Source of the DNA: Prevotella sp.
GTDB lineage: Bacteria; Bacteroidota; Bacteroidia; Bacteroidales; Bacteroidaceae
DNA: 64,000 nucleotides
NCBI GenBank assembly: GCA_016901395.1
Contig: JAEAMQ010000036.1
Location: forward strand, 157,674 to 221,673
Direction of reading: 5' to 3'
Under the pieces are notes generated by a model. That model made no database searches. It had not been told where the DNA came from and saw nothing but the letters and a program-made list of their open reading frames with translations. The translations under genes and the position numbers were made by a program. Shown here piece by piece: positions 44,272-52,532 of the stretch; the first letter of the stretch is position 1, and every line of letters begins with the position of its first letter.

Positions 44272-46500
44272 TTAGAACGGAAGGCCCACGGCGAAGTGAA
44301 ATGCGAAGTCGCGGCCGAAGTCAGGATGGAACAAAGCCCAGTGCTCATCCTGCGTCTCATAGGCCGGGTTGATGGCTTTCATTCCCATGTCGAAACGTAA
44401 GATGAAGTAATCGAAGTTGAGACGCAGACCGATGCCATATCCCACGGCAATCTGTTTGTAAAATTCATTAAACTTAAACTGGCCGCCGGGCTGGTCTGCA
44501 TAGTTACGCAGCGTCCAGATATTACCGGCATCGATAAACGCCGCTCCATTGAATTTCCAAAAGAGATAGGTGCGGTATTCGGCGCTCAGATAGAGCTTCA
44601 TGTCACCCGTCTGATTGATAAAGTCGATGCGTCCGTCACTTCCCCGATAGGTTCCGGGGCCCAGCGACCTCACGCTCCAGCCTCTCACATTGTTAGCTCC
44701 ACCCGCAAAATATCGCTTCTCAAAAGGCAGGATATTACTGTTACCATAGGGCCAGGCTATGCCGAAGTCGCCATGCAGGGCCAGATTGTTATGGCTGTCC
44801 AGCCGGAAGATGTGGGTATAGTCAAAGTCAAACTTCACATATTGTGCATAGGCAATATTAAAGAAGGTGTACTGTCCATTCTCGTTTTCCTTGCTTCCGG
44901 TGATTTTCGACACGGCGTTCAGCACGTTTCCCGCCGTCTCAATGTTTGCTCTCACTGCATCAGTGCCGTCGGTATAGCTTATTCCGAAGCCCATCTTCAT
45001 GATAAACAGGTCCTCATAGTTGTAGCGCAGAATAGCGTTGCGATTGGAAACACTGTCGAGATAGTCGTGCTTGAAGGTCTCACTGATCCACGGCATGTAG
45101 ATATAGTTGAGGTCAAGCAGGTCATATCGGTAGGTGAGATGATGGTTGGGATCGGCCCATCGGTATCTCCACGCAGTCGAAAAGACTCGCCGATGGAACT
45201 CCGGACGGTCTTGCAAATCCCACATCAACGACAGCTCCGACGTGGCATTGCTGCGTCGGCGGAAGTTGTTCGACAGGAAAGGCGCTATAAATCGGGGAAA
45301 CTGCAGCTTGGCCTCCACACCATATTCCTTGTAGTTCTCGTCCCGATAGCCCTCCAGTCCGGTAATGGCTTCATACGCTCCGCGTAGTCCCACGCTGAAC
45401 ACTTCGGCCCCATGAAAGATGTTGCGGTTCTCATAATTCAGCGAGGCCGCGGCTCCCAGATTGCCTGCCGTATTCGTTCCCTCGGGCTGGAAGGAGATGG
45501 AATAGGGCTTGTTCATACTCACATTGATGTTACAGTCGAGCTGCGAGCTATCGGGGATTTCCCTGAACCGGATGTCCGTGTATCTCACAGCCCTCATCTT
45601 GCCAAAGTTGTTGTAGGTCTTCTGCAGGTCTGTGGCACTGAACGGCCGGCCGGCCTGTATCGCCGTGCTATTCTCTAACACGCGCCGACGCAGGGGAATA
45701 TTGGTCTCGTCACCTCCCTGATAAGTGATGTTGCGGATGGTATAGCGTGGATGGAGGGTCTCGGGATGGGAGTTGTCCTGACGGTATTTCATCAGGTGAA
45801 GCGTCAGATCCACCCCCGTGCTGTTGGCTGCGGAGTCAGCAGTATACTGTATAAAGTCTTTGTGAAAACGGTAATACCCCGAATCCATCAGTATCTCGGT
45901 GATACGGATGCGTTCCTGGTCGAGCCGGCCTACAGTGAATTTGTCTCCTACCTGCAGTCCCTCTTCCCTGAGAGGATTGCGTTTTCGCTGTGTCTGACGA
46001 TAGTTTTCGAGTACTGTTCTGATATTCTCGTCCTGAATGTCATAGCGCATTTTCTTGATAAAGAAAGGCACTCCGGGATGAAGGGTGTAGATGGCTTTGA
46101 GTTTCTTACCCTTGACTTTGGTCTGCAGGTCTACCGCAGCGTTCATATATCCCATGTTCTGCAGGGCCTTGCGCAGGTCGTCGATAGACAGTTTGGCCTG
46201 CACAGAGTCGAAGATTACCGGTTCCTCGCCTATCTTCTGCAACGTGCGGTTAATCCATTTCGTGGTGTCACGGCCCGACAGGGCATAGGTCCCCAATGGT
46301 ATCTTGAAGATAGAAAACCATTTGGAGTTGGCATGCTGCCGGATATAAGGAGCCAAAGTCGATGCATCTATATTCTTTTCATCGGCTTTGACCTCTACAC
46401 TCTCCAACAGGTATTGTTTGTCGGATACGAACTTTGTGGAACTGCAGGCTGCCATCAAACAGCCAAAAACCACAAGGATAAAGGCATATTTTGTCTTCAA
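44272..46500 (-). CDS. BamA/TamA-family outer-membrane lipoprotein (TamL-like)
   Basis: A 742-residue Omp85 protein with a lipoprotein signal (LMAACSS, Cys19), POTRA-type domains (~30-330) and a C-terminal beta-barrel (~380-742) with the closing LGPGTYRG, FIDAGNIW and an end in a Phe (FAVGLPF). A lipid-anchored BamA/TamA relative in Bacteroidetes is called TamL, thought to pair with TamB; the TamB-like gene here is 29 kb away. A TATCTTTGC -7 element is at 46527-46519. It is divergent from the SpoU methyltransferase. Confidence 0.88.
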   Translation of the reverse strand: MKTKYAFILVVFGCLMAACSSTKFVSDKQYLLESVEVKADEKNIDASTLAPYIRQHANSKWFSIFKIPLGTYALSGRDTTKWINRTLQKIGEEPVIFDSVQAKLSIDDLRKALQNMGYMNAAVDLQTKVKGKKLKAIYTLHPGVPFFIKKMRYDIQDENIRTVLENYRQTQRKRNPLREEGLQVGDKFTVGRLDQERIRITEILMDSGYYRFHKDFIQYTADSAANSTGVDLTLHLMKYRQDNSHPETLHPRYTIRNITYQGGDETNIPLRRRVLENSTAIQAGRPFSATDLQKTYNNFGKMRAVRYTDIRFREIPDSSQLDCNINVSMNKPYSISFQPEGTNTAGNLGAAASLNYENRNIFHGAEVFSVGLRGAYEAITGLEGYRDENYKEYGVEAKLQFPRFIAPFLSNNFRRRSNATSELSLMWDLQDRPEFHRRVFSTAWRYRWADPNHHLTYRYDLLDLNYIYMPWISETFKHDYLDSVSNRNAILRYNYEDLFIMKMGFGISYTDGTDAVRANIETAGNVLNAVSKITGSKENENGQYTFFNIAYAQYVKFDFDYTHIFRLDSHNNLALHGDFGIAWPYGNSNILPFEKRYFAGGANNVRGWSVRSLGPGTYRGSDGRIDFINQTGDMKLYLSAEYRTYLFWKFNGAAFIDAGNIWTLRNYADQPGGQFKFNEFYKQIAVGYGIGLRLNFDYFILRFDMGMKAINPAYETQDEHWALFHPDFGRDFAFHFAVGLPF

Positions 46501-46518
46501 TAAACTCTGATTTTCGAT

Positions 46519-46527
46519 GCAAAGATA
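46519..46527 (-). promoter_or_regulatory. -7 element of the TamL-like gene
   Basis: The minus strand reads TATCTTTGC, 18 bases before ATG 46500. Confidence 0.55.
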
Positions 46528-46592
46528 ATATTATTTATCCACAGATTACACACATTAACATAGATTTTTCGACTATTTACAAACATATTAAG

Positions 46593-46600
46593 TATCTTTG
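46593..46600 (+). promoter_or_regulatory. -7 element of the SpoU methyltransferase gene
   Basis: TATCTTTG ends only 4 bases before ATG 46605. Transcription would then start near 46607, inside or after that codon, so either ATG 46620 is used or another promoter supplies the longer message. Confidence 0.5.
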
Positions 46601-46604
46601 CAGT

Positions 46605-47369
46605 ATGATAAGCAAGGGAATGATCAAGCTCGTCCATTCGTTGGAGCAAAAAAAGATACGGCATCAGGAACGTCTGTTTGTGGCCGAAGGACCCAAGGTG
46701 GTCGGCGATTTGCTGAAAGTGGCATCTCCCCGTCTGATTATAGCTACCGACGACTGGATGCGACAACAGGGCGACAATCTTCCGTCAGACGGCACCACGA
46801 CGGCCATCGCCACCGACGACGAGTTGCGCAAGGCCTCCTTTCTCCAACATCCCCAGCAGGTCATAGGCGTGTTTCCAATGACAGACGACCACACGCCAGA
46901 CGCTTTTCCCACCTCACAGCTCTGTCTCGCCCTCGACGGCGTGCAAGACCCCGGCAACCTTGGCACCATCATCCGCATCGCCGACTGGTTTGGCATTGAG
47001 CATATCTATTGCTCTGAAACCACTACCGACCTCTACAATCCCAAGGTCGTTCAGGCTACGATGGGGAGCATCGCCAGGGTGAAACTCCATTACACCAACC
47101 TCCCCACGCTCATCAGCCAGCTGCCCGAGGGCTTTCCGGTCTATGGCACACTGCTCGACGGACACGACCTCTACAGCCAGCCGCTCACGCCCCACGGCCT
47201 GATTGTCATGGGCAACGAGGGCAACGGTATCTCGGCCGAGGTGGCCCGACTGGTAAACCACAGGCTGCTCATCCCCAACTATCCTGCCGGGCGGAAAACC
47301 GCCGACAGTCTCAATGTGGCTATTGCCACAGCCATCACCTGTGCCGAATTCAGAAGAAGAACCCTATAG
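46605..47369 (+). CDS. SpoU/TrmH-family RNA 2'-O-methyltransferase
   Basis: A 254-residue SPOUT enzyme: an N-terminal L30e-like substrate-binding part (MISKGMIKLVHSLEQKKIRHQERLF), motif 1 LDGVQDPGNLGTIIRIADWF (~109-128), motif 2 VMGNEGNGIS (~200) and motif 3 IPNYPAGRKTADSLNVAIA (~224). It methylates a ribose of rRNA or tRNA; which site is unknown. The frame is open to 46491, but MISKG... is the family start. The downstream membrane-protein gene begins 3 bases after its stop, so they are coupled. Confidence 0.9.
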   Translation: MISKGMIKLVHSLEQKKIRHQERLFVAEGPKVVGDLLKVASPRLIIATDDWMRQQGDNLPSDGTTTAIATDDELRKASFLQHPQQVIGVFPMTDDHTPDAFPTSQLCLALDGVQDPGNLGTIIRIADWFGIEHIYCSETTTDLYNPKVVQATMGSIARVKLHYTNLPTLISQLPEGFPVYGTLLDGHDLYSQPLTPHGLIVMGNEGNGISAEVARLVNHRLLIPNYPAGRKTADSLNVAIATAITCAEFRRRTL

Positions 47370-47372
47370 AAC

Positions 47373-48299
47373 ATGGAAACAGAACTCTACAAAGTCCGCA
47401 GCTTAGCCCGTTGCACTCAAGCTGCATACGACCTTTTCAGTACCAATCTGAAGAATATCATCCGAAAGTCATGGCAACCCGTGACGGCCATTGCGTTGCT
47501 CAACGCCATCCTCGTCTCGCTCGTCTATCCCTGGCTGCTCCACACACTGACTGCGACCCACGTGGGGACCGCCCTCTGGGAAGCCGGAGCCACCATGATA
47601 ATCCTACTCATCTTCTCCATCTTAAGCCTCACATGGTTCAACGCCACAATCATCTGCCTGCTCAACGGGCAGAGTCTTGCCACGAATTTCCCTCGCGTGC
47701 TACGACTCGTCCTGACTATGACGGGCATAGGATTAGTGATTGGTGTCATAATCGCATTGCTCAGCATATTCCCAATGATGGGAGGCGCCACCGCCCTGAC
47801 AACCCAGAAAATAATAATTTCCGCGGCTATTACACTATCCACGTGCATTGTTATCTACGCATGTCTCCTGCCCACGGTCTATTCTTCTATGAAATATTAC
47901 ATGGAGCTCGACCAGAGACTCCGCGACGTGTTTGGCAAGCCCTACCGCACAGGCTGGCGTTTCTGGGGATTTCTGTTTGTAATCATACTGCTCACAGGCA
48001 TCATCTGCGGCATAATCTATGTAGTGCTGATGATGCCCGGATTTGTCCTGCAGGCGGCCTCACGCTATAACGAATCGGGCGTAGACTTAGGCGATCCTTC
48101 GAGCCTCCCCGCCTATTTTGCCGTACTACTCTTCTTGGCTACCTTTATCAGTGCAGCCATTTGGTGCTATGTTATGGTTTGGGCAGAGATGGTAGTCTAC
48201 TATGCCTACGGTCATATCGAGGCCCAAACAGCAGCCAAATCCCAGCAACCCGCCGTCATCCCCGACTCCCCCACCGACAACTTTCCACCCATAGAGTAA
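47373..48299 (+). CDS. Polytopic membrane protein of unknown function
   Basis: A 308-residue inner-membrane protein with about six helices (at ~37-57, ~70-95, ~110-130, ~145-165, ~195-220 and ~245-270) and a soluble Pro-rich tail (PTDNFPPIE). No transport or enzyme motif is recognised. The start ATG lies 3 bases after the SpoU gene. It is followed by a microsatellite and hisB on the same strand. Confidence 0.75.
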   Translation: METELYKVRSLARCTQAAYDLFSTNLKNIIRKSWQPVTAIALLNAILVSLVYPWLLHTLTATHVGTALWEAGATMIILLIFSILSLTWFNATIICLLNGQSLATNFPRVLRLVLTMTGIGLVIGVIIALLSIFPMMGGATALTTQKIIISAAITLSTCIVIYACLLPTVYSSMKYYMELDQRLRDVFGKPYRTGWRFWGFLFVIILLTGIICGIIYVVLMMPGFVLQAASRYNESGVDLGDPSSLPAYFAVLLFLATFISAAIWCYVMVWAEMVVYYAYGHIEAQTAAKSQQPAVIPDSPTDNFPPIE

Positions 48300-48307
48300 G
48301 CCAAAGC

Positions 48308-48392
48308 CACCTCACCACCCCACCAACTCACCAACCCACCACCTCACCAACCCACCAACTCACCAACCCACCAACCCACCAACCCACCAACA
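48308..48392. repeat. CCAACCCA-type 8-bp microsatellite before hisB
   Basis: About ten steps of CACCAACC with variants CACCACCT and CACCAACT fill 85 bases, ending 3 bases before the hisB ATG. The minus strand is G-rich (GGTGGGTTGGTGGGTTGG) and could form G-quadruplexes. The array replaces any normal ribosome-binding site. The frame leading into hisB is open through it (THQPT, PTHQLT), so a change in repeat number would alter any upstream-initiated reading. Confidence 0.9.
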
Positions 48393-48394
48393 AC

Positions 48395-49465
48395 ATGCAG
48401 AAAATACTTTTCATCGACCGCGATGGCACCCTGATTGAAGAACCGCAAGACGAGCAGATCGACTCCTTTGCCAAGTTGAAATTTACCCGCGGGGTGTTCA
48501 AGAACCTTGGATTTATCCGCCAGCAACTCGACTTCAAGTTTGTCATGGTGAGCAATCAGGACGGTCTCGGCACTTCCTCGTTTCCCGAAGACACCTTCTG
48601 GCCGGTCCACAACTTCATCCTGCAGACCCTCGAAGGCGAGGGAATCACCTTCGACGACATGCTCATCGACCGCCATTTCCCCGAGGACAACTCCCCCATG
48701 CGCAAACCAGGGACAGGCATGCTCACTGCCTATATCGACAATCCCGACATCGACATGGCCGGAAGCTATGTAATCGGCGACCGTGACAGCGATGCCCAAC
48801 TGGCCGCAAACCTCGGTTGCAAGGCCCTCATCCTGGGCCGCGACGGCCTCACCTGGGACAAGATTGCCGAACTGCTCTTTGCCGGCGAGCGCACGGCCGA
48901 GGTGAAACGCACCACCAAAGAGACCGACATTTTAGTGAAAATCAACCTCGACGGCTCGGGCAAGACCGACATCTCTACCGGACTGGGCTTCTTCGACCAT
49001 ATGCTGGAACAGATAGGCAAGCACGGCATGATGGACCTCACCATCCATACCAAGGGCGACCTTGAGGTGGATGAACACCACACCATCGAGGATACGGCCA
49101 TCGCTCTCGGCGAGTGTATCCTCAAGGCGCTTGGCGACAAGCGCGGCATTGAGCGCTATGGCTACAGCCTGCCCATGGACGACTGTCTCTGCCAGGTGGC
49201 CCTCGACTTCGGCGGACGCCCCTGGCTGGTATGGGACGCAGAGTTTCATCGGGAAAAAGTGGGCGAAATGCCCACCGAGATGTTCCTTCATTTCTTCAAG
49301 AGCCTCAGCGATTCGGCCAAGATGAACCTCAACATCAAGGCCGAAGGACAGAACGAGCACCACAAAATAGAAGGCATCTTCAAAGCTCTGGCCCGAAGTC
49401 TGAAAATGGCTGTAAAACGTGATATCTATCATTACGAACTGCCATCTACCAAAGGTACGCTCTAA
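48395..49465 (+). CDS. hisB: Bifunctional histidinol-phosphatase / imidazoleglycerol-phosphate dehydratase
   Basis: A 356-residue fused enzyme. The N-terminal HAD phosphatase has DRDGTLI (~8-14) and a metal-binding region with RKPGTGM. The dehydratase half (~165-356) has [34 protein letters not shown] and [21 protein letters not shown], with the manganese-binding His clusters. It acts in histidine synthesis. The frame is open from 48161, but the conserved start is ATG 48395. No other his gene is in this window. Its upstream region is entirely microsatellite. Confidence 0.95.
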   Translation: MQKILFIDRDGTLIEEPQDEQIDSFAKLKFTRGVFKNLGFIRQQLDFKFVMVSNQDGLGTSSFPEDTFWPVHNFILQTLEGEGITFDDMLIDRHFPEDNSPMRKPGTGMLTAYIDNPDIDMAGSYVIGDRDSDAQLAANLGCKALILGRDGLTWDKIAELLFAGERTAEVKRTTKETDILVKINLDGSGKTDISTGLGFFDHMLEQIGKHGMMDLTIHTKGDLEVDEHHTIEDTAIALGECILKALGDKRGIERYGYSLPMDDCLCQVALDFGGRPWLVWDAEFHREKVGEMPTEMFLHFFKSLSDSAKMNLNIKAEGQNEHHKIEGIFKALARSLKMAVKRDIYHYELPSTKGTL

Positions 49466-49545
49466 GCTTTTCCAGCAGACAGATGGTAAACAATGGCCAT
49501 TAATCACGAAATAATGCAGAAGTAATGAAAAATTAGGCCGTAAAA

Positions 49546-49577
49546 TTTGGGCATACCAAAAAAAAACATTACTTTTG
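49546..49577 (+). promoter_or_regulatory. tRNA-Cys promoter
   Basis: TTTG (49546-49549), 20 bases, then TACTTTTG (49570-49577), close to the TTTG-N19-TAnnTTTG consensus. It ends 22 bases before the tRNA. Confidence 0.75.
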
Positions 49578-49599
49578 CACTCACTTAGAAAAAGGACAT

Positions 49600-49670
49600 G
49601 GTGCGTTGTCCGAACGGTTAGGTACCGGTCTGCAAAACCGCTCAAGGCGGTTCGACTCCGCCACGCACCT
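49600..49670 (+). tRNA. tRNA-Cys (GCA)
   Basis: A 71-nt cloverleaf: acceptor GGTGCGT with ACGCACC, anticodon loop CTGCAAA (anticodon GCA), T-arm with GGTTCGACTCC. CCA is not encoded; the discriminator base is T. Its own promoter and terminator surround it, so it is a single-gene unit. Confidence 0.95.
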
Positions 49671-49674
49671 CAAT

Positions 49675-49713
49675 CGGGAAACTCATTACAACATGGGTTT
49701 CCCGTTTTTTTTT
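49675..49713 (+). terminator. Terminator of tRNA-Cys
   Basis: CGGGAAAC (49675-49682) pairs with GTTTCCCG (49697-49704), followed by nine T. Confidence 0.92.
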
Positions 49714-50136
49714 ATTCGACAATATCCGGATAACTCGACCCAATCCAAATCATCATTAGCCGAACTTGGCCCATTGCGAGGCATGGAAGCCTCCAACCAG
49801 GGCTCTGCGGAAAACCAACCACCTCTATCGGTCATGGTGGAGACGATGGGCGGCTCAGCCGAAATCAGTGAGCAGCGAAGACAGGTACCATTCATGGGAA
49901 GAGCCGTTGCCCCAACTCCGGCAATCCACGAAGAGAGATTGGAACAACCCATTTTTTTCAAGCAAGGCAGACTTCAGACAGACTAAAATTCTTTTTGAAA
50001 GAATTTGAACAATGGTGATAAAAACCGAGCTGTGGAAGGAATGAGTGCATGACCAAGCGAAAAATACAGCAAAAATTGACAGAACATAAACAGTTGACAG
50101 CCAATATCTTGTAATATCTTGACAAATCATGGCGTT
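49714..50136. other. Non-coding spacer
   Basis: No credible gene. Frames of 80-126 residues starting in the tRNA or inside this region have no supporting signal. The sequence between 49770 and 49960 is more GC-rich than the rest and looks like decayed coding sequence, but I cannot name it. Confidence 0.45.
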
Positions 50137-50246
50137 ACGAATACTATCTAATCGCAAGACGAATACTATCTAATCGCATCGCGATTACTACCTTATCGCA
50201 AGGAGATTTGGGCCTTTTGGCAGGACGAAAACGCCCAAAAATGTCC
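50137..50246. repeat. 22-bp periodic dyad array, copy C
   Basis: Five units starting at 50137, 50159, 50181, 50203 and 50225. The first two are identical over 20 bases (ACGAATACTATCTAATCGCA) with different 2-base linkers (AG, TC). The third is GCGATTACTACCTTATCGCA, close to a palindrome (GCGATTA ... TAATCGC type). The fourth is GAGATTTGGGCCTTTTGGCA. This array shows the unit structure most clearly. Confidence 0.7.
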
Positions 50247-50420
50247 TCAAAACTATGTTTTGAGCCATCCCTGAGCATAAAAAACCACTGCAAATGCATC
50301 TCCAAGCCGTGAAAACAACGATTTTTGAGGCTCACGTGGAACTAAAAACGCACACGATTTTGTTGAAAAATAGTGACATATTAAGAGTATGTCTCAAGTC
50401 CCCCAATGATGTCATAAGAT

Positions 50421-50466
50421 AAACAAAGAGCGGGGCTGGAAACACTTTGCTATCCAACCCCGCTCT
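50421..50466 (-). terminator. Terminator after the Cus operon 3' region
   Basis: AGAGCGGGG (50427-50435) with CCCCGCTCT (50458-50466); on the minus strand TTTGTTTATC follows the stem. It lies about 360 bases beyond the last Cus-operon gene. Confidence 0.65.
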
Positions 50467-50828
50467 ATTCAAAGGCAGAACACCTACGGCGTTCCTATAC
50501 CATACGGTCTCGAACGAATGCTGCTCGACCTGCTGCTACCCAAACATACACTACTCTATGCAATGTAGCTCTCATGAAAGCATCTCCATCCTATACTTCT
50601 CAGACTACGGCGCTTCCAGCTCTTCTGCAGCGCAATGACTGCTGAACGAAGACGACAGCATACACTCCCGCCGTCATACCTCACCTCCCGCCAGCCTATA
50701 AGCTATGGGAACTATCCCGAGGATGACCTTAGAAAAACAGGGGTAACTGCCGCTGTCAGCCCTGGCATCCGATTAAGGATAGGGAAAGGAGGTCAGGCTG
50801 AGAGCACTTGTTCGGAGTGAGCCGGTGA
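50467..50828 (-). other. Long GC-rich untranslated region, possible structured RNA
   Basis: About 360 bases between the HMA gene stop and the terminator, without a credible frame on either strand. On the minus strand several local stems are visible: CCCT-ATCC with GGAT-AGGG near 50760-50784, GGGA with TCCC near 50706-50718, and CACT with AGTG near 50803-50819. It is more GC-rich than other spacers here. It does not show the conserved cores of RNase P RNA, tmRNA or SRP RNA that I know. It could be a 3' UTR or an unrecognised small RNA. Confidence 0.3.
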
Positions 50829-51158
50829 TTATTTGCGATACTGGCAGCAACCCGGCAACTTGGCATAAGTGGCATCCGATGCCTTGATATTACCGGCATC
50901 GTGGCCCGTTGCGGCAATGGCTTTCTGCACCTTCTTGCTGTTGGTCTTAGTGTTATCATATACCAAGGCCAACTGCTGAGTCTTCTGGTTCCACTTGGCC
51001 GATACCACACCGGGTACCTGCTTGGCAGCTTTCTCTATGCGGGGCTTGCACATCTCAGTGCAATTGCCGCCCACTTTGAAGGTTGTCTTCACTGTCTTTG
51101 CCTGTACAGCCACGCTAACGGCGAGAGCTGCTACCATTGTCAAAATCATCTTTTTCAT
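50829..51158 (-). CDS. Exported heavy-metal-associated (HMA) domain protein
   Basis: A 109-residue protein with a signal peptide (to ~20, AVQAK) and one HMA-like ferredoxin fold: VKTTFKVGGNCTEMCKPRIEKAAKQVPGV. The usual metal loop GMTCxxC is replaced by GGNCTEMC (Cys spaced by three residues, plus Met), and a C-terminal PGCCQYRK adds two adjacent cysteines. It is probably a periplasmic Cu(I)/Ag(I) chaperone for the efflux pump. It is the last gene of the operon, 82 bases after the adaptor. Confidence 0.85.
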   Translation of the reverse strand: MKKMILTMVAALAVSVAVQAKTVKTTFKVGGNCTEMCKPRIEKAAKQVPGVVSAKWNQKTQQLALVYDNTKTNSKKVQKAIAATGHDAGNIKASDATYAKLPGCCQYRK

Positions 51159-51240
51159 TGTTCTTTTATTTTAATTGTCATTATACAGATGAGGTCTTCC
51201 TCGTTGAGTGACGACCTTGCGTCTATTTTTTTTAAAGTTA

Positions 51241-52512
51241 TTACTCCTGATTCATCATGCTGCGCTTGCCGGCCAACTGGGCGCTGGCATCAATGGCAAA
51301 GGCACCGTTGGTCACGATCTCCTCGCCTTCGGCCAGTCCGTCGGTGATGACATAGCCGTCGGGCAGCGTCGGTCCGAGTGTCACCTGCCGGAGTTCGTAG
51401 GCAGGCATGTCGCCGCTGTCGTCCTTCACATAGACCACACTGCGCTTACCCGTCCAGAGAACAGCCGACTTGGGCACCACGATCTCGTCGCCATATTGCT
51501 TCATGTTGGCTGCGGCGTTACCCGTGACAATCATCTCCGGCTTGAACATTCCGCCCGGATTGGCCATCACCACGCGCACACCCGCCGTGCGACTCTTGGG
51601 GTCGAGCAGCGGGTCGATGAAACTCACCTTTCCCGCAAACGTCTTTCCCGGCATGGCTTCGCTGGTGAAATGGATGATCTCTCCCACCTTGACAAAGGGC
51701 AGATCGCCCTCATAGGCCTGAAACATCACCCACACCCGAGACAGATCAGCTATCTTCAGCAGGGGTTGTCCCTGCTTCACATAGTCGCCTTGAGCAATCT
51801 GCTTGTCGACCACTGTGCCTGACGTGTTTGCTTTTAGAGAGACGTAGGGCGAAGCTTTCTTGTTACGGATGACCTCGTTAATTTGTGTTGGCGTAATGTT
51901 CAATAATCTTAATTTCTCTATGGCAGCCTCCACCAGAGCCTTACGCTGTTCGCCCGCGGGAAATCCGAGGGCAGAGACCAATTCCTGCTCGGCACTGTAA
52001 AGTTCCGGAGAATAGATGACGGCCAGCGTCTGTCCGCGTGCGACACGGTCGCCCACGGCATTGATCATCAGGCGCTCGATGCGTCCGGAGACGTAGGCAG
52101 CCTGTGTCTGCTGCAGTCGCTCGTCGGCCTGCACCTTACCAAACAGTCTGATATCCTTGCTGGCAGCACCCGAGCCCACCACCTGTGTCTCTATGTTGGC
52201 CAGCGCCGCAGCCTCATCGCTCAGCATCACGGCATCGGGATTGGCCTCGTCTGAAGCCGCATGGTGATGGCCCATCGGCACAAGATCCATGCCGCAGATG
52301 GGGCATTTGCCGGGATGGTCCTGCTTCACCGAGGGGTGCATGGTGCAAGTGTACATCGTCTTGGCACCCTGCGTGGCCTCGACTGGGGCATGGTTGTCGT
52401 GGTGTGTGAGCATAATGGCGGGAACACCGACAGCGACCATTCCCACGGCCAGACCGATAAGGCCCGACTTCCAATCCATTCTGCCAATGGTTTCTCTTAT
52501 CTTATTCATCAT
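51241..52512 (-). CDS. cusB: CusB-type RND efflux periplasmic adaptor
   Basis: A 423-residue membrane-fusion protein: N-terminal membrane anchor (~16-36), a heavy-metal-binding domain TCTMHPS-KQDHPGKCPICGMDLVPM (~53-80), then biotinyl-lipoyl, hairpin and beta-barrel domains (QVVGSGAASKDIRLFGKV, SPEL-SAEQELV, RVWVMFQAYEGDL) and a C-terminal domain ending in a Met/Asn tail. It links the RND pump to the TolC-type channel and can pass Cu(I). It lies 20 bases after the channel gene. Confidence 0.92.
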   Translation of the reverse strand: MMNKIRETIGRMDWKSGLIGLAVGMVAVGVPAIMLTHHDNHAPVEATQGAKTMYTCTMHPSVKQDHPGKCPICGMDLVPMGHHHAASDEANPDAVMLSDEAAALANIETQVVGSGAASKDIRLFGKVQADERLQQTQAAYVSGRIERLMINAVGDRVARGQTLAVIYSPELYSAEQELVSALGFPAGEQRKALVEAAIEKLRLLNITPTQINEVIRNKKASPYVSLKANTSGTVVDKQIAQGDYVKQGQPLLKIADLSRVWVMFQAYEGDLPFVKVGEIIHFTSEAMPGKTFAGKVSFIDPLLDPKSRTAGVRVVMANPGGMFKPEMIVTGNAAANMKQYGDEIVVPKSAVLWTGKRSVVYVKDDSGDMPAYELRQVTLGPTLPDGYVITDGLAEGEEIVTNGAFAIDASAQLAGKRSMMNQE

Positions 52513-52532
52513 TTCTGGATTCTAATGTTTAT

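Noticed and set aside
48161..48394. N-terminal extension of HisB through the microsatellite
   Set aside because: The frame is open but overlaps the membrane-protein gene and encodes a low-complexity Thr/Pro/His tract; the enzyme family starts at 48395.
49606..49986. 126-residue plus-strand frame
   Set aside because: It starts inside tRNA-Cys and passes through its terminator, so it cannot be a real gene in this form.
50447..50638. 63-residue plus-strand Cys/Ser-rich frame
   Set aside because: It begins in the terminator hairpin, has no ribosome-binding site, and lies in a region that looks like untranslated RNA.
50467..50828. RNase P RNA, tmRNA or SRP RNA
   Set aside because: I looked for the conserved cores (for example GAGGAAAGTCC of RNase P) on both strands and did not find them.
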